64,000 bases of DNA from Porites lobata. Lineage: Eukaryota > Cnidaria > Anthozoa > Scleractinia > Poritidae. The notes beneath the pieces were generated by a model, which had not been told where the DNA came from, did not search any database, and saw nothing but the letters and a program-made list of their open reading frames with translations. This document shows positions 26,152 through 39,800 of this stretch, piece after piece. Position 1 is the stretch's first letter, and the number at the start of each line of letters is the position of its first letter. Made by a program: the position numbers and the translations under genes. The stretch is taken from NCBI GenBank assembly GCA_942486035.1, contig CALNXK010000015.1, positions 2,209,501-2,273,500 of the forward strand. The letters run 5' to 3'.

Positions 26152-26223
26152 TCTCCAGTAGCTCAGCGGTTAGAGCATCCGACTAGATCATGGAGGGTCG
26201 TGGGTTCGAGTCCCATCTGGAGC
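26152..26223 (+). tRNA. tRNA-like sequence, probably tRNA pseudogene or SINE head
   Basis: 72 nt folding as a cloverleaf: acceptor tctccag/ctggagc (outermost pair mismatched), D arm gctc/gagc, T arm gtggg-ttcgagt-cccat. The anticodon arm is weak (tccga/atgga) with loop ctagatc, so anticodon AGA by position but with U at 37. B box ggttcgagtcc is intact. Probably a decayed or SINE-derived tRNA. Confidence 0.45.
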
Positions 26224-27648
26224 TGGGATTTTTTTCCGAGTTTCCATTTGATGCAAAAAACGTATCATGTTCTTGGAAATGAGCAGATGAAAACTGTGCA
26301 AAATAATTTTAAATGGGATGAAACTAAGATGAATCTTATTTAAACTTGATCACGTTTTAGAATAATATAGTACTCTTTACTCTAGAAAATGTGATGTTAT
26401 GACTGCATTATTTATTTGGGACCCAAAGGTTCACTAAACGCAGTGGCCGAGTGGTTTAGACTATATATGAAGTTAAGCGGATTCAAATACTTTTCAGAAG
26501 TTCTGCTCATTTTCCGAGCTTTTTTTAAAATATTATTATTATGGCCAAGAACCATTGAAGCATATAACTCAGCCGTAGTCAATTATATTAACTGTAAAGA
26601 AAGTCACTGAGCGTAAAGTTCTTTGTACTTTTTTCATAATTTATTAATCAAGTTTTGAATACAATAGACCTTATTCATGATACCTGCCATCTTTGGAGCC
26701 GCTTTAGGATTGACGGGATAAAAAACACTGTCACGTGGTTTTCCAGGGGGCAAACAAGCGATAAAATTTGCCATTATGAGTAGTGGAGATCGTGTTTGTT
26801 TATTCTATCAAAAAGAGACGACGATTTAATAATCATGCGAAAAGTACAATTCGAGTTTTGACAAGATTTTGCTGTGAGGACATCTACGGTCACATCTTGA
26901 TCCAAAGAAGTAACAATCTGACAATGACCACTTCCACCCATAACTTGCCATAATATATCGTCTTTAAGATGAAAAGTTCCAAATCTGCCTTTGTCTAGAA
27001 TAAACAAACTCGATCGCAATTTCCTACATTAGCAATTTTTTTCACTTGTTTGTTCCCCCCCCCCCCCATCCATCAGTCCTTAAGCGCGTGCAAAGATGAC
27101 GGGTATCGTAAATAAGGTCTTATGCAACACACTCTTGTTCTTATGCAACACACGTAACAAACACTAACATTTTACTTAGTAAAAGCCTTAACGTTTTCAG
27201 CATGAAATGTGTACGTCTAAAAAGAAAAACAAAATGGCTGAGGCAATGTTCTTTTTTACCAAGAGAGAGTTAACTGTCATAATGACTTCCATAAAAACCT
27301 GCCAAAGTCTTTCTTTACTTGGCTCCTGTAAATACTTTGTTTTGTTCACGCAAGTAAATGTGTTATTGTATCTCACAGTTAACACACGCTACGATTGTTC
27401 GATTTAGCGATTTAGGAGGCATCATTTTCACTGCAATGTAAGCTAATTAACAACAAACTTGTTTTGATCAACTGTTTCAAGCAGTTTTACAAGCTACGGT
27501 GTCAGTCCTTTTCCTTACTTCTGCGCTAGTAGTTTTATGACAAACGTCAACTAACCTTAAAATCACACAAATACACCTGGTTCTAATAGTTGTTTTTCGA
27601 GCAGTGCATACGCTGAAACTGTTCTTGCATGTTTTTTTTTTTTTCAGC
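26224..27648. other. Intergenic DNA downstream of the main gene
   Basis: This includes the 3' UTR of the main gene. No clear close AATAAA on the minus strand was found just after the stop; one lies near 26800. A C-run occurs at 27057. No other gene seen. Confidence 0.5.
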
Positions 27649-27899
27649 TTAAATCTTCCTAGAAATATCGGACATCTCGAAATCAGGCTGGAAGCTTGGA
27701 GTCACTCGACCACTTCCCGAAAATCGGACGGCTACCGGACGACTGTTATTACAAACAAACTTCTTCAATAAAAGTGCCACGATCACTAGAAGCAAACCTC
27801 CAGAAGCAGACACGGCGATGACAACATACTTTGGACCTTTCTGGGGCACTAATGCGGCTTCCCTTGGTGTGGTCGACGAACCAGGTGTCGGGTCGGTGC
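27649..27899 (-). CDS. Main gene last exon (TM helix and cytoplasmic tail)
   Basis: Acceptor cttctctatacag. Codes TDPTPGSSTTPREAALVPQK, a transmembrane helix VVIAVSASGGLLLVIVALL followed by a stop-transfer KK, and a short tail ending SDISRKI and TAA. The tail has no catenin-binding motif that I can recognise, so it is not a classical cadherin tail. Confidence 0.95.
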
Positions 27900-30800
27900 C
27901 TGTATAGAGAAGATGGAGGAGGCATGATGTGAAAAGTTATCATAAGAGCCTAGTTCTTATTTAGGCTGTTATATACTGATTTCCACCATAGAAGCAGGGT
28001 TTCAATTGGAGTAACCGTCAATCGTAAAACGATCGAAAACTTTAAGTCGTTAGGCGTAAAAAATGGAAATATTTAACCGTTAGGGGTAAAAAATGTTCAC
28101 CGTAAAAAAATTTCTACCAAAAACAGTTGTCATGTAGAGAGTGTCAATATTGCTAGTTATTACTTTGCGTGTCTTATCTCTTTCCTGATAGAGCTATTTC
28201 ATCCTTTTTTCCTTTTTTTTTTTTCATTCCACAGAGTTCCTTGGAAGCCTTAACGATGGAGACTTTTGAAAGTTATTGATTTTTCTTTTTCAGAAGTCTT
28301 TTCACAGTAACGCAGATAAATTAACCGTTGGCCGTGGAAAAGAGAAAATATCAACCGTTAATTAACCGTAAATGTCTCCACACCATTGAGACCCTGAAAA
28401 AGCCCTTTACTACCCCGTCGAATCCATATACCCCAAGAACTGTTAGCGTATATTATATATACAGCCTTAGAAAATATATATGCCAACAAGTTAAGCCAAT
28501 ATCTAGGCTTTTTTCTTTTTGCTCTAATTCCGCTCACGTTTTTCTCACAACATGTTAGAAACCTGCAAGCATTAAAAGAGCAAGATGAATTCTTTTTTTT
28601 CTTCTTTCCACAGTCAGTAAGAAGTAAAATTTTTTTGTGGGTGTCCCAGAGTCACAAATTCTCTGTCATGGTGGGCTGGAAATAATATGAAATATTCTGC
28701 TGCAGTAAGGTGTTTTGAGGAATGACGAGTTCCAGCTAGCTATCTGAATTTAAAGTGCTAAAAATCATAATTACCCGTGTGCTTTACTGATGAGACCTCA
28801 GAGGTACTGTCATGATTACCCGTGTGCTTCACTGACGAGACCTCAGAGGTACTGTAATCACCCTTGTCCTTCACTGACGAGACCTCAGAGGTACTGTAGG
28901 TATTGGCTACCTCAGATGAAATAGACGAGGTTCGTGATTTTTGGGTGGAAGAGCGATATGGTTTGGTTGGCGGTGTCGTTGTGGCGGAATTGATAACCCT
29001 AACCGTCAACTGTATTTCCGTCAAGCAGGATACTTCACCCTTGTCAGCTGCACCAACTATGAGGTAATATTCTTCCCTCGTTGGATTAGAAGTTACCATG
29101 ATCACACCAGTTATCGAATCAATGTTGAAGGTATCATTATTTGATAGGCTGTACGATATGTCGCCGTTCACGCCATTGTCCAGGTCTGTGGCCGAAACTT
29201 TAGTAAGAATACTTCCCGGTTTTATGCCAACGACATCAAGCCGAAGATTTCCTGATGGCTCGACAAATATCGGACAATTATCGTTTTCGTCCGTTACCGT
29301 TAGCTGTACGATGGTCATGCTCCATTTCTGCGGGAAGCCATTGTCCGAGGCCAAAAGCGTCATATTGAATATATGGGGGTGCCCCATCTCTAAATCAAAC
29401 GGTAACAGATTAAAAACTTTTCCACTTGCTCCGTCAACAGCAACAAGGTTCTCAAGGCTTCTTTCGCCAAGAAGCCAATAAAATATCTCTCCATTTCTGC
29501 CGTCATCAGTGTCATTAGCATGTATGTGCAAAATCAGTGTTCCAGGGGGAGCGTTTTCTTTAATGGTCGCGTTATAAAGCTCTTGATTAAAGGTGGGTGG
29601 GTTGATGTTTGTTTTCGCCTTTTGATCGCAGTACTCGCCATCGAAAGCTGGATAACAGGCGCACTTGTTCACAAGAAAACATTGTCCTTGTCCAGAACAG
29701 TTCTTAACTCCACTGCAATCAGGGATGCTGCATGCTGGACCTGACCATGAAGAGTTGCAGTTGCACACATCATATCCAACACACTGACCCTTACCTAGAA
29801 AAATAATTGCTTAGGTCTAGTATACACATACACTGGGGTTACAAAGGCGACTGCTCAGCTCTCCTCGATTTTAATTACGAGCTAGAAGTCTAAATGGGCG
29901 ACTATTATTACTGTCGTTATAAGCTAAGATATGTAACTAAAAGTCATGTCTTCGGGCAGCAAGCAGCACCAGCGGCGGCCGCGTAACAGAGTGGTCAAGG
30001 CGTGGGACTGAAAACTTGGAAGTCCGCGGGTTCAAACCCCGCTCCGGCCGCGAGTTGTCCGAGGTATTTTACGTATTTTATCTTCTGCGTGTACAAATTA
30101 ATGAACGTAAGGTAAATCTTACCGGGCAATCAACACTCACGGGTAACAGTGCCATGTAAATCTCTGCCTGTGACGTCACAGCTTTTGCATTATTTCCCTC
30201 TCAGAGACTTTTGGCGGGAAACAGTTTTGTCTTTTATTGTTAGATATCATGTGACCTCGATGTAAGCAGCGAAAGCTCGCCATATTAACAAAAAAATTAG
30301 TACAAACATCTTACGTAACATACCAGAGCAAAAATTTAGAGTTTCACAGGAGTAGTTACTACAGTCTATGCCATTGTATCCCTGTTCACATTTACAGAGC
30401 TCGGCCTCTATACACACACCGTGACCAGAACAATTGTTTAGTGACGTACAGGTAGGTTGACTGCAGTTATCTCCAGTGAATCCCGGATAACAACTGTGAA
30501 AGACAATTCATAATAGCCAGATATTAGACATGTATATGCGACTCTAAGTGGTTTCTTTGTTTTCTTTGGTATGCTAAGGAAGAACACGTTTTCTTGCCTG
30601 AATTTGAGGAACAGGACGGGAGAGGAAAGAAGACGGCAAAACCTGTGTGGCAAGCGTGTCAATAATCATATTTGAAAAAAATTTCCGCCAAACTTCACCT
30701 TTTTAAACTGATCTTAGTATTGTTAATGGAAGATCGCGACAAAACACTCAAGTTAGAGGCCTGTCACGTTCGTCACACGTTTTGCTGTCCTCTTCTTTCT

Positions 30801-33800
30801 GCCATCCTGTTGCGCAAGCTCACTGATAATTCTTCAGTTGCATGTGTAAATGGTAATGCTTGCCAATACACAGACAGTCAAAGAAAAGGAAACAAAATCT
30901 TCTTGTAGTCTTAGACATACCGGGTAAAACATCGTGATAAAAGAGTGAAACTCTGCTCATTATCACACTTAATAACCCTGGTTGTAAGCCAAATTTAACA
31001 ATTGAAGGTTAATACGACAATTTCTCTTGTATTTTTTTAATCGAATCTTAGCACATTTTGCATCCGAAGCTACAACCAGTTGCAAAAATGATGAGACACT
31101 CCCCTGGAAAAACGACCTTTCTTGCTTTAAATCGCTCCTGGTCACAGGTCTGCAAGATATAATACTGACCTCCCTCCTTCCTCCCATTCACAGTTGTTCC
31201 TCCAAGTTTTGAGTATGGTCTTGTATTGCTAACAACTTTGATAAGGGGTGGAGGGGGGATCACAAGCACAAGATCATGGACAGGCCATTTATGCCAACAT
31301 ACGGTACAGTGTCTCAAGTACTTTTGCAACTGGTTGTAGCAAGTTTTGCTCCAGAAAAACAAACAAACAAACAAAATAAAAGCAATAAATAAATAAATAA
31401 ACAACAACAACATTACTCGACTTCCATACCTACATGATGCGTTCCCTGACGTCATGGAAAGGCAAGTACCGTGTCCGCTACAGTTTGCAAATATACTACA
31501 GTCAGCCACTTTACTGCAGCTTGCCCCCGCGAATCCTGGGTAACATCGGCATTGGTTGCTGGAAACACACTCTCCTTTCCCGGAGCACTGATCCACAGCT
31601 GAACAATCAGGAAGAGCACAGCTTGCCCCAGTCCAGCCAAAATCACAGGCGCAAGTGTCTAGTGCCACGCAGCGACCACGCTCTTTGAGAAACAACCATA
31701 CATTACTCAAGGGGAAAAAATAAAATAATAATAATAATAATAACAAAAAGGAGGAACGAAGGGTGGATTCATTTGCAGCATATGTGTGTATAGCCGTCGC
31801 AATTTTCATTTTTCTTGAGCTTTAAAACAATAGAAAATTCCAAGGAGCATTTTGTGTTATCATTACCATATCTCAGAGTAAAGGCCCAACAGTCAGCTGT
31901 TTACAGTATTTTGTAAGTTCGAGTTGCATGCTTGCTTAAAATTTGGCTTAATCCTGGGTTAAACGTAACCATCTTTCGAGGAACCGGACCCAGGGTAACA
32001 GGTGCACTTTGACAGATCAATTCTTTTCCGAACCACTTTGACTGTTTGAAAACGAAAAAAATTACAAACTCAAGCCAAGCAAAATACTGCAAAGAAAAGG
32101 TGTCATATACGCCAAAAAAAGTTAATATCTTACCAGAACGTTTCCAATTTGCTAAAATTAAATTAGAGAGAAATTGAAACTGCTTAATTATGCTTGAATG
32201 CTACGCGTTTTAAACAAAAAGAAGCTCATTTATTCTGAGAACCATTGAAAAACGTTGTTTCACGAACCAGTTTTTTCTATATCCTTGCTGGCCTTCAACT
32301 GACCTTCGACTGAACCTTCATACAGGTTCTTAGGTTTTAAATGTCCTTCAATCTTATAACGAGTCATATGAGACGCCTCCATAATAATTTTAAACAAATT
32401 ACATCCCATCTAAAGAAGTAAATCCAGAATACAAACTTTACCTGAACAATAATCGAACCGTTCACACGAGTATTCAGTGCAATTACTTCCTGTCCAACCT
32501 TTATAACAATGACAGGCACCAAAATCGATACAGAGCCCGTTCCCTGAACAATTTGACACGTTGTGACAAGTAGGCACGATGCTGCAATCAACACCTTAGG
32601 ACATAAAACATCGGTATCAGTTAATTTCCTGTAATATACTAAATATCTGAGTTTCTATCGACTTAAAAACATTAAAATAAGAGTGTCCTGTTACGTGTCC
32701 ATAGCAACCTCAGTTACTTTGCAATAACAGACCAAAATACTTCAATAATTTTCCAACATGCCAACATTGTCAAGCGAACTTCTCTCGTCTCTTTCAAAAT
32801 CAACTTAAGAAAGCCTATCCTATGAGCGATTCTTAACCTTTTCCCTTTTCATATAACACATCAAGTCAAACGTCAATATTGTTGCTGATGATAATTAAAG
32901 TGGCTGGGAGACTTCTAGCCTCCCACGCAGACGTTCTTAGGGGTTCATCACGCGTTACTGCCGCGTGACGACTGCCCTAAGAACACCTGCGCCGGCCGGG
33001 AGGCTAGGAGGCTAGGAGGCTAGGAGACTTTGGAATTTATAAATATTCAAGAAGTATTTAATCCTTTTAATAATAAGTCCTTTGCACCTCGGCGCCACGT
33101 GACCAATCTATGCCAAAATTATGGGATCCAACCTTAAGAATACTAAAAATTGAAAGAGCATCGTCTGCAATTTTGGGGGGGGTTTGAACTCTTTGCAGTG
33201 CGATTTTTTAATTGCATAATTTTTCAACTCAGCCCCATTCAATAATTGCTAAATATAATCAGTGATACTTAATCCTTAAAATTGTTATGATTTAGATTAC
33301 AAATCAGGATGATTATAAGTATGATTTATGGCTACAATAATGACTACCATTAAGTAGTGTACTTACCGAGGTATCCAGGATTGCACTGACAAATATCCGT
33401 CTTCTTGCAAGCGCCGTGGACAGGACTTGTGCAGTTGTCAACGTTGTGACAAGTAGCTAATTAAGAAAATCACATTAAATTCATCCTAACCCATTCTAGA
33501 AAAACTATTTCCAGTTATTTAAACACCTATTGAAATTTCTTTATCTGTTCGATGAATTATTTACTAAGTTGTTAGGGGAGCTCTCTCGCGCGCAGCGGAG
33601 CACCATGGGTAAGAAAATTTGGTTATCTCTGGATGCGGGAAATTTTTGTTGACAAAAAATGTACGTCCACCCATTTACCTTAACCGATGTCAAATGTCTC
33701 ACACAGGCATTGCAAATTGTGTTGGTCTTGATATTAGACATCCATGTTATGAACAATTGAGAGCGGTCAAAATGGAGTATCCAGCACGTAATTTTTGGCA

Positions 33801-36800
33801 ATTTAATTCAGGAGTAACCATATAACTGGTAGTTGAGTTTAAATGTGGAAATAACCGCTATGTAGAAGGCCACAATAGACATTTACGAAGGTCAAAAGGG
33901 ATGGCCATGAGAGAAAGGTCGGCTTACATTGAAATCTATTCGCACCTAATTCTAAATGGCGACAAATTTAGTTATACTTTTAAGGCGATCATTGGCCCTC
34001 ATTGCCTCGCATCAAGGTAAGTTAAAGTTCTTTCCATTCCGTCGATGTAATCAAGGTAGATTGGGGTAATTACCATAATATAAAAGAAAAGTAATATTTT
34101 GGAATAACTAGTATTGTACTTGAGTTAAGTTGTAAAAACGTTGGTCTGACTTTGTCAAATAATCGTCAAGTTCTATGCTGGAAAGTCACTCTTTGTGATG
34201 TGGTGGTGATTTCTCATAAAAGGCCCTTGCCTAGCTTTTTTTGAGGTGAAATGAGTTAAAAATACTTATAAGTTGTTCAATGCAAAAGTACGCTTTGCAC
34301 AGTATGGCTAAAATGGTGCCCATTGTTTGCTTGTTTTAACTTTTGATTATACCTCGCAAATAATGCATGTTGTAATTTGAGACAGGGGGAAGGTTTTCCA
34401 AGTACAGGACTTTTTACATGTATGAATGCTCTAACCTTTCAACTCACAGCTTTGTCCTTCCCAGCCCAATTCACATACACAAAATCCTTTTACGCAGTTC
34501 CCATGGATGGTTGAACAATTTTGACAAGAACCTACAGTCGTTGACAACAGAATATTATTAACATAACATGCTTAATCCTCGAACGAAAGTACATGCAAAC
34601 CCCACTGTGGTACAGGGAGGAAGGGGAGGGAGGAGAGGGCGTGGTTGATTGGTTCAAACCCCTGTAGCGTTTTCGTTACGATATTTTGAAACGTTTCTAC
34701 CCTTAAGGTGGCTCGATACAGTTTTTCAGGGCCAATACCTCCCAAGTTTGAGCACAAACTACGTCGCCATAAACAAAGTTTTGGAAAAATTGCCACCGCA
34801 GTTGTATTAGATAAAGATGAAAATTTGTTAGGATCAGGGTTGCAATGACATCGGAGTTGTCATAGCAACGACATGACGCTATTACCTATTTTACTTACAG
34901 AAGTATTTCTCGGCCCTGGGAACTGTTATTCCCAAATCATTCACGGGAGCGACGTATGGCGACGTATGGCGACGTATGGCGACGTAGTTTACGCTCAAAC
35001 TTGGTTGGTATTGGCATTAAAAAACTGTATCGAGCCACCTTAATAGATAGCTTCTTACGTTGTCTACAAGATGTTAGCAGTATGGGATGTTTATACAAAT
35101 GGCAGTACTAGGCCCAGTGACGTCATCCAACATGGCGGACATTTTTTTTAGATTTTTCCTTTTTTTCCACCTTATTTTCCCTGAAAATTTAAAGTTTTAA
35201 ACTGGAAATACACTTTCCAACGGCTTAGCATGTTAAAAATGCTCTAATACATTATCATGTTTCTTTACTTCTACTTCAGACTTAGAATATTGTTCTGAAA
35301 GCTAACGATACTACATTTAATACATTTAAAATTTCAACTCTGGCCATACAACACCTCATTTGTCATTTAATATCTCCTATATGTATGATCCGATTTTCAC
35401 CAAGTTTACGAGCAGCTACTGAAATGGACAAGCGTCCAGTTAAAATCTTCTTGGTAAATTATCCCCCTGCCCTTTGTACTTGTGCGAGGCCAGGGTTAAG
35501 GAGCAAAGTACTTTATAACTGTTTGAAGAAATAAAACCTTGTTCTACATTAAGAGCATTCCTTTCCTTTTCCTGGGAAAGGGAAAGGACTTCCACAGGCA
35601 AGACGAACCGCGTGAGCAACAAAGGCACGATGCGCGAGAAGCAAAAAGGAAAAATGACGACGTCTCTTGTCTTCCCTCTCCCCATTCCGTTCACGTTTTT
35701 TCCCGCGGTTTTGCATAAACTTTAAATTAAAAAAAAGAAAATTAAAACTGGTTATTAAGCGCGCAGAATTCGGAGCTGTTTCGGTGGTGTTTCTAGGCCT
35801 GATTTCAACCCACGGGCTATGATGAATGGCAGAGTGGGCTCAGAAATAGATATCTAATATCGTTCCAGCTTTAATGTGTTCAAACTGCTTCCCAGCATGA
35901 ATGTATGGCCAGTAATTATCACCTCGTGGCTCCACCGGTTTGAGGGGAAAGCGACGCCCTCTAACAGAATACGAGTCGTCTTTTGCTTAAACGTTTAATA
36001 CTTAGAGGGTGCACTTTATCAATACGTCTTAAAATACCTTTGTTACAGCTTTCTCCGGTCCATCCGTTGATGCAGCGACATGTTCCATTCACACAGCGGC
36101 CTTTTCCTGAGCATTTGTCTGGACAACCTGAAAATTAGGAGGCAGAAAGTTTCCCTGTATTTTTGCTATTTTAATGATTTTCTCCTGTTTAGACACATTT
36201 TCCGATTATGATTTGACAACTGCCGAGTTTTGTAAATCAAACAGATAGTCTCATGCCAAGCTTACCTGGTTTGAAATTCTCTTGGTCCGTGAATGTTGTG
36301 TCATTAGTTATTGCAACATCGTAAATGCAGCTTTGTAAATTGCTATCAGAGATGCCGATAGACTTGCACAAACTTGTTGCCAACTATTTAAGAAAAATAC
36401 GCACTTCTCAGTACTAACAGACCATCTCATGTCTCATGGGGGGTGGACGAGAAGAGGGGGAACTCAACTACTAAAGCTATACAGACTTGTGCCAGGGGAT
36501 AGGACATGGCTTTCGAGGTGCTCAGCCCCCTCTAAAGGGTATCCTTTTTGGCACTGTGACCCTTTAGTACGGTAACTAACTATAAAGGACGCCGGTGCAG
36601 AGATTCTAAGGCTACGCACTATACTGGAGGCCAAGTTCTGTAAGTTAGAAAGTACATAAAAATGAGAAATGTGTAAATTATTACACACACAACTTTCTCT
36701 CCAAAACCCTTTATTTGTATAGGAAATAGCATGATTTGTAGTGGTATTTGGCGTAAGTACCACGAATGATATTTCGAAATTGTTATACATAATTTCCCGA

Positions 36801-39800
36801 GCCGTTAAGCTAGAGAAATATGAGACAATTTTGAAATATCACAAGTGGTATTTATGCGAAATATCACGTTCAAATCATGCCATTGTTTGTTTATACTACT
36901 ACCCGCGAAAGGTTTGTAATTTTCAGATGTAGGTATTTCAAATTAAGCTGAAATAACACTGCTCTAAGCCAATCAAATTGCAGAAATTTCTGATGCAGTA
37001 GTATAACACGAGAAATGCAACCTTAGATAAACATTTCCTAGCCTTAATTTCAGACCTCCCTTAATTCGAATCGAAGCCATATCTGAAATTCAGGCTAAAA
37101 GATTTCCCTAGATAGATTTTCACCGTCTTCCGTTACAGATCGATGAAAACCATTTGATTGCAAACAATTTTTATAGATTTCGATTTTATGGATTGACTTT
37201 AAAAAAACTCCGGGATGTAACTACACCCGGAAGTGCACGGACATTTATATTTAGAAAGGAGGACAGATCGCGAAAAACTGGGTACCTACAAACCTGGCTA
37301 ATATCAGCCGTCAGAGGAAGATTTTAAATCTGGTTTTTAAAAAAAAAAAGATGTAGGTTTTTTTTTTTAACGATTTTTTTTAAAATGATAATTGTTTGAT
37401 CCTTTGTCTCTGAATTGCAATTCAATTGTCAAAAAATTAGCTGTTGGCATGAATTCAGTTTTCATTTCTTGATGAATAGATGTATATATCCGATGAATAA
37501 ATCAAGATAAATCGATGAACGAAATGAGTGTGTCATCGATTTCTACTGATTGATCGATACAATCGATATCAATCAAATCACATTTAACGATGTTATCGAT
37601 ACCGATTATTATTGATTGACTACTCCGGGTGGGTGAATCTTGCGCTGACACGAAAACCATATCAGATAGCGCTTCTGTTCACACATAAGAAAGGTGATTT
37701 TGACCCGATTTCTGTAACGCAGCGAAGCTGCGGCGGCGCCGAAGTTGAAAAAGGATCGCCACATATCGGAAAGGTTTCTGTTCACTCTTTGGGGCTTTGT
37801 GAACATGTGTGCGCGCTATACCTGATAGCTTTTCCTGTCGACATGGAAAACAATCCGTTCAAGTGTAGATATAGCCTAATTTAGTATTTACCAAATCAGT
37901 GAATAGCTGCGCGTTTTGATTGGCGCCTGTAACTTGGAATATCCTTGGCTTTTCACTGTTTTGCGACCAAAGCCAAGATGGCGTCTCCTTTCGAGATATT
38001 TTCGGAAGACGAAATTTGAGCGATAAATGAAGCAGTCGTGTAAACAAATATCAAGAAAGCGACGGACTTTGGCTTGTCATTGTTTACTGGTAAGTAGAAA
38101 ATTATTTTCATGCTAAATTTGCAACAAAATCGTAAAATGCACTTGGCAAAATCCTCGAAATGTTTGTAAATTGCAAACAAAGTTCCTACTAAGTGACGTT
38201 TTTAATTCACCAAAAGTAGCCTTTTTTCAGTTTTATCCAACTGATTTGGAAAATGCTAAAACAACTATCTCCCTCAGGGTCGGTGAACAGTGCTACACCT
38301 AGCTTCAAACAGATCTTTCTAGTTTCAGTGTAGGCTCATCGGGTTACGGCCCCGGAGTCCGTGCAAAGAAATAAAAACAGCCTGCTCCAAACATTTTCTA
38401 TTATCGGCTTTCTATTTGATGGAATGTCATTTTTCTCCTTAAAAGGGTGTCAATTTTCAATTTGATTTCTCTTAAATATGACCAAGATTTATGAATCTTT
38501 GGGGCACCTATACGAATCTTTAATTGGCCCAAGTAAGCGCAACCGTCTCCAGCAGCCTTTTTCAGGAATTAAGGGACCATTTGGGAAAGAAGGCGTGTCA
38601 GCGGCTTAGCCCAAAACAACAAATAAACAAACCATAACAAAAAACAATCCCACAAAAAAGAATGAAAAACAACAAGACAACAACAAAACAGTAGGTCGAA
38701 AAAACTCACTGCCTGCTTAGTTTCGGAGAAAAAGGATATTAATACTTGTAGACAAAAGAAAAATAAGCAAATAATAAAGTAAAAAATTAATAGAGAGATT
38801 AAGATTCACGTTTACGCCAAACGGCAAACGTGAATTTGTACCACGTGACCAAGTTTTCCCCTTAATTGTCGTTTACTGTTTATTACTTCTACCCAAAAAT
38901 AAGTAGTTTCACGCCAGTTTTCTCCATAAGAATTGTTCTGGACTGTTTTTATCTGCTTATTTTTCATTCTGAGAAATTCTCAACTTGAATCTGACGTTTG
39001 CCGTAAACGTGAATCTTAATCTCTCTATTGAGCCGCCTTATTATAAAAAAAAAAAATGAAAATAATAAGGCGGCTCAAAAACGTCATCACGTTTGCATAG
39101 ATTGAAGGACGTAGCCTTTCATAATTCATAACATAATTCATAATTCATAACAACAGATAATAATATTTAAATAACGTTTTCTGTTTCATTTCGATTGTTA
39201 CCTCCAAGACAGACTGTGAAATTCCTTGTAATGAGTAAATGGGATGAAATGATGTGTCAGTATACGAAAGGTCCATGGTGTCTTCGTGATAAAAATTCGA
39301 TGAACTCCATGACCAAGAATCCCGAGTCCCAGATCCATTATGACAATCCGTGATTCTCCCTAGTCACCAAATGAAGGAGCCAATTGATATGGAGAATAAA
39401 GTACATGATAATTTAAATAACTGTATTTTCCTCACATGACAAGTGGGAGACTAGTTCTGGAGTTTAAGAGCAATACGCGTAGGGAGCAGATACAATTTGC
39501 CTTTATTAAGGCTTCAAATAATAATGCTGGTACACTGCAAAAATGAGCTCATAAAACGAAAGATCTACCATGTTGTCTACTTTTTGGTAGACTAGTAAAC
39601 TTTGTAAGGTTTTTTGTATCGTATCATCGAAGGAAGACTATAATGAACACTTAATAACGACTTGTCCCGAGGGAAGCAGTTAATTTTGTTTCCCGAGAAT
39701 CTCACGAGAGACCAGAGTCTTAAAGTGATTTGTTATATAGCTGGTAAATTTAAAGCTGGAAATTCTAAAAAAACCTCGCTGTAACGGAAGTCGTCGGTCA

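Noticed and set aside
26152..26223. Functional tRNA gene
   Set aside because: Weak anticodon stem, mismatched first acceptor pair and U37; reported only as tRNA-like.
28941..29744. Plus-strand ORFs of 67-127 residues
   Set aside because: Antisense shadows of the cadherin/EGF exon 17.
31048..31809. A 253-residue uninterrupted minus-strand frame as a single exon
   Set aside because: The EGF spacing is correct only between 31430 and 31682; the flanks beyond the splice sites are intron, and phase with neighbours needs those sites.
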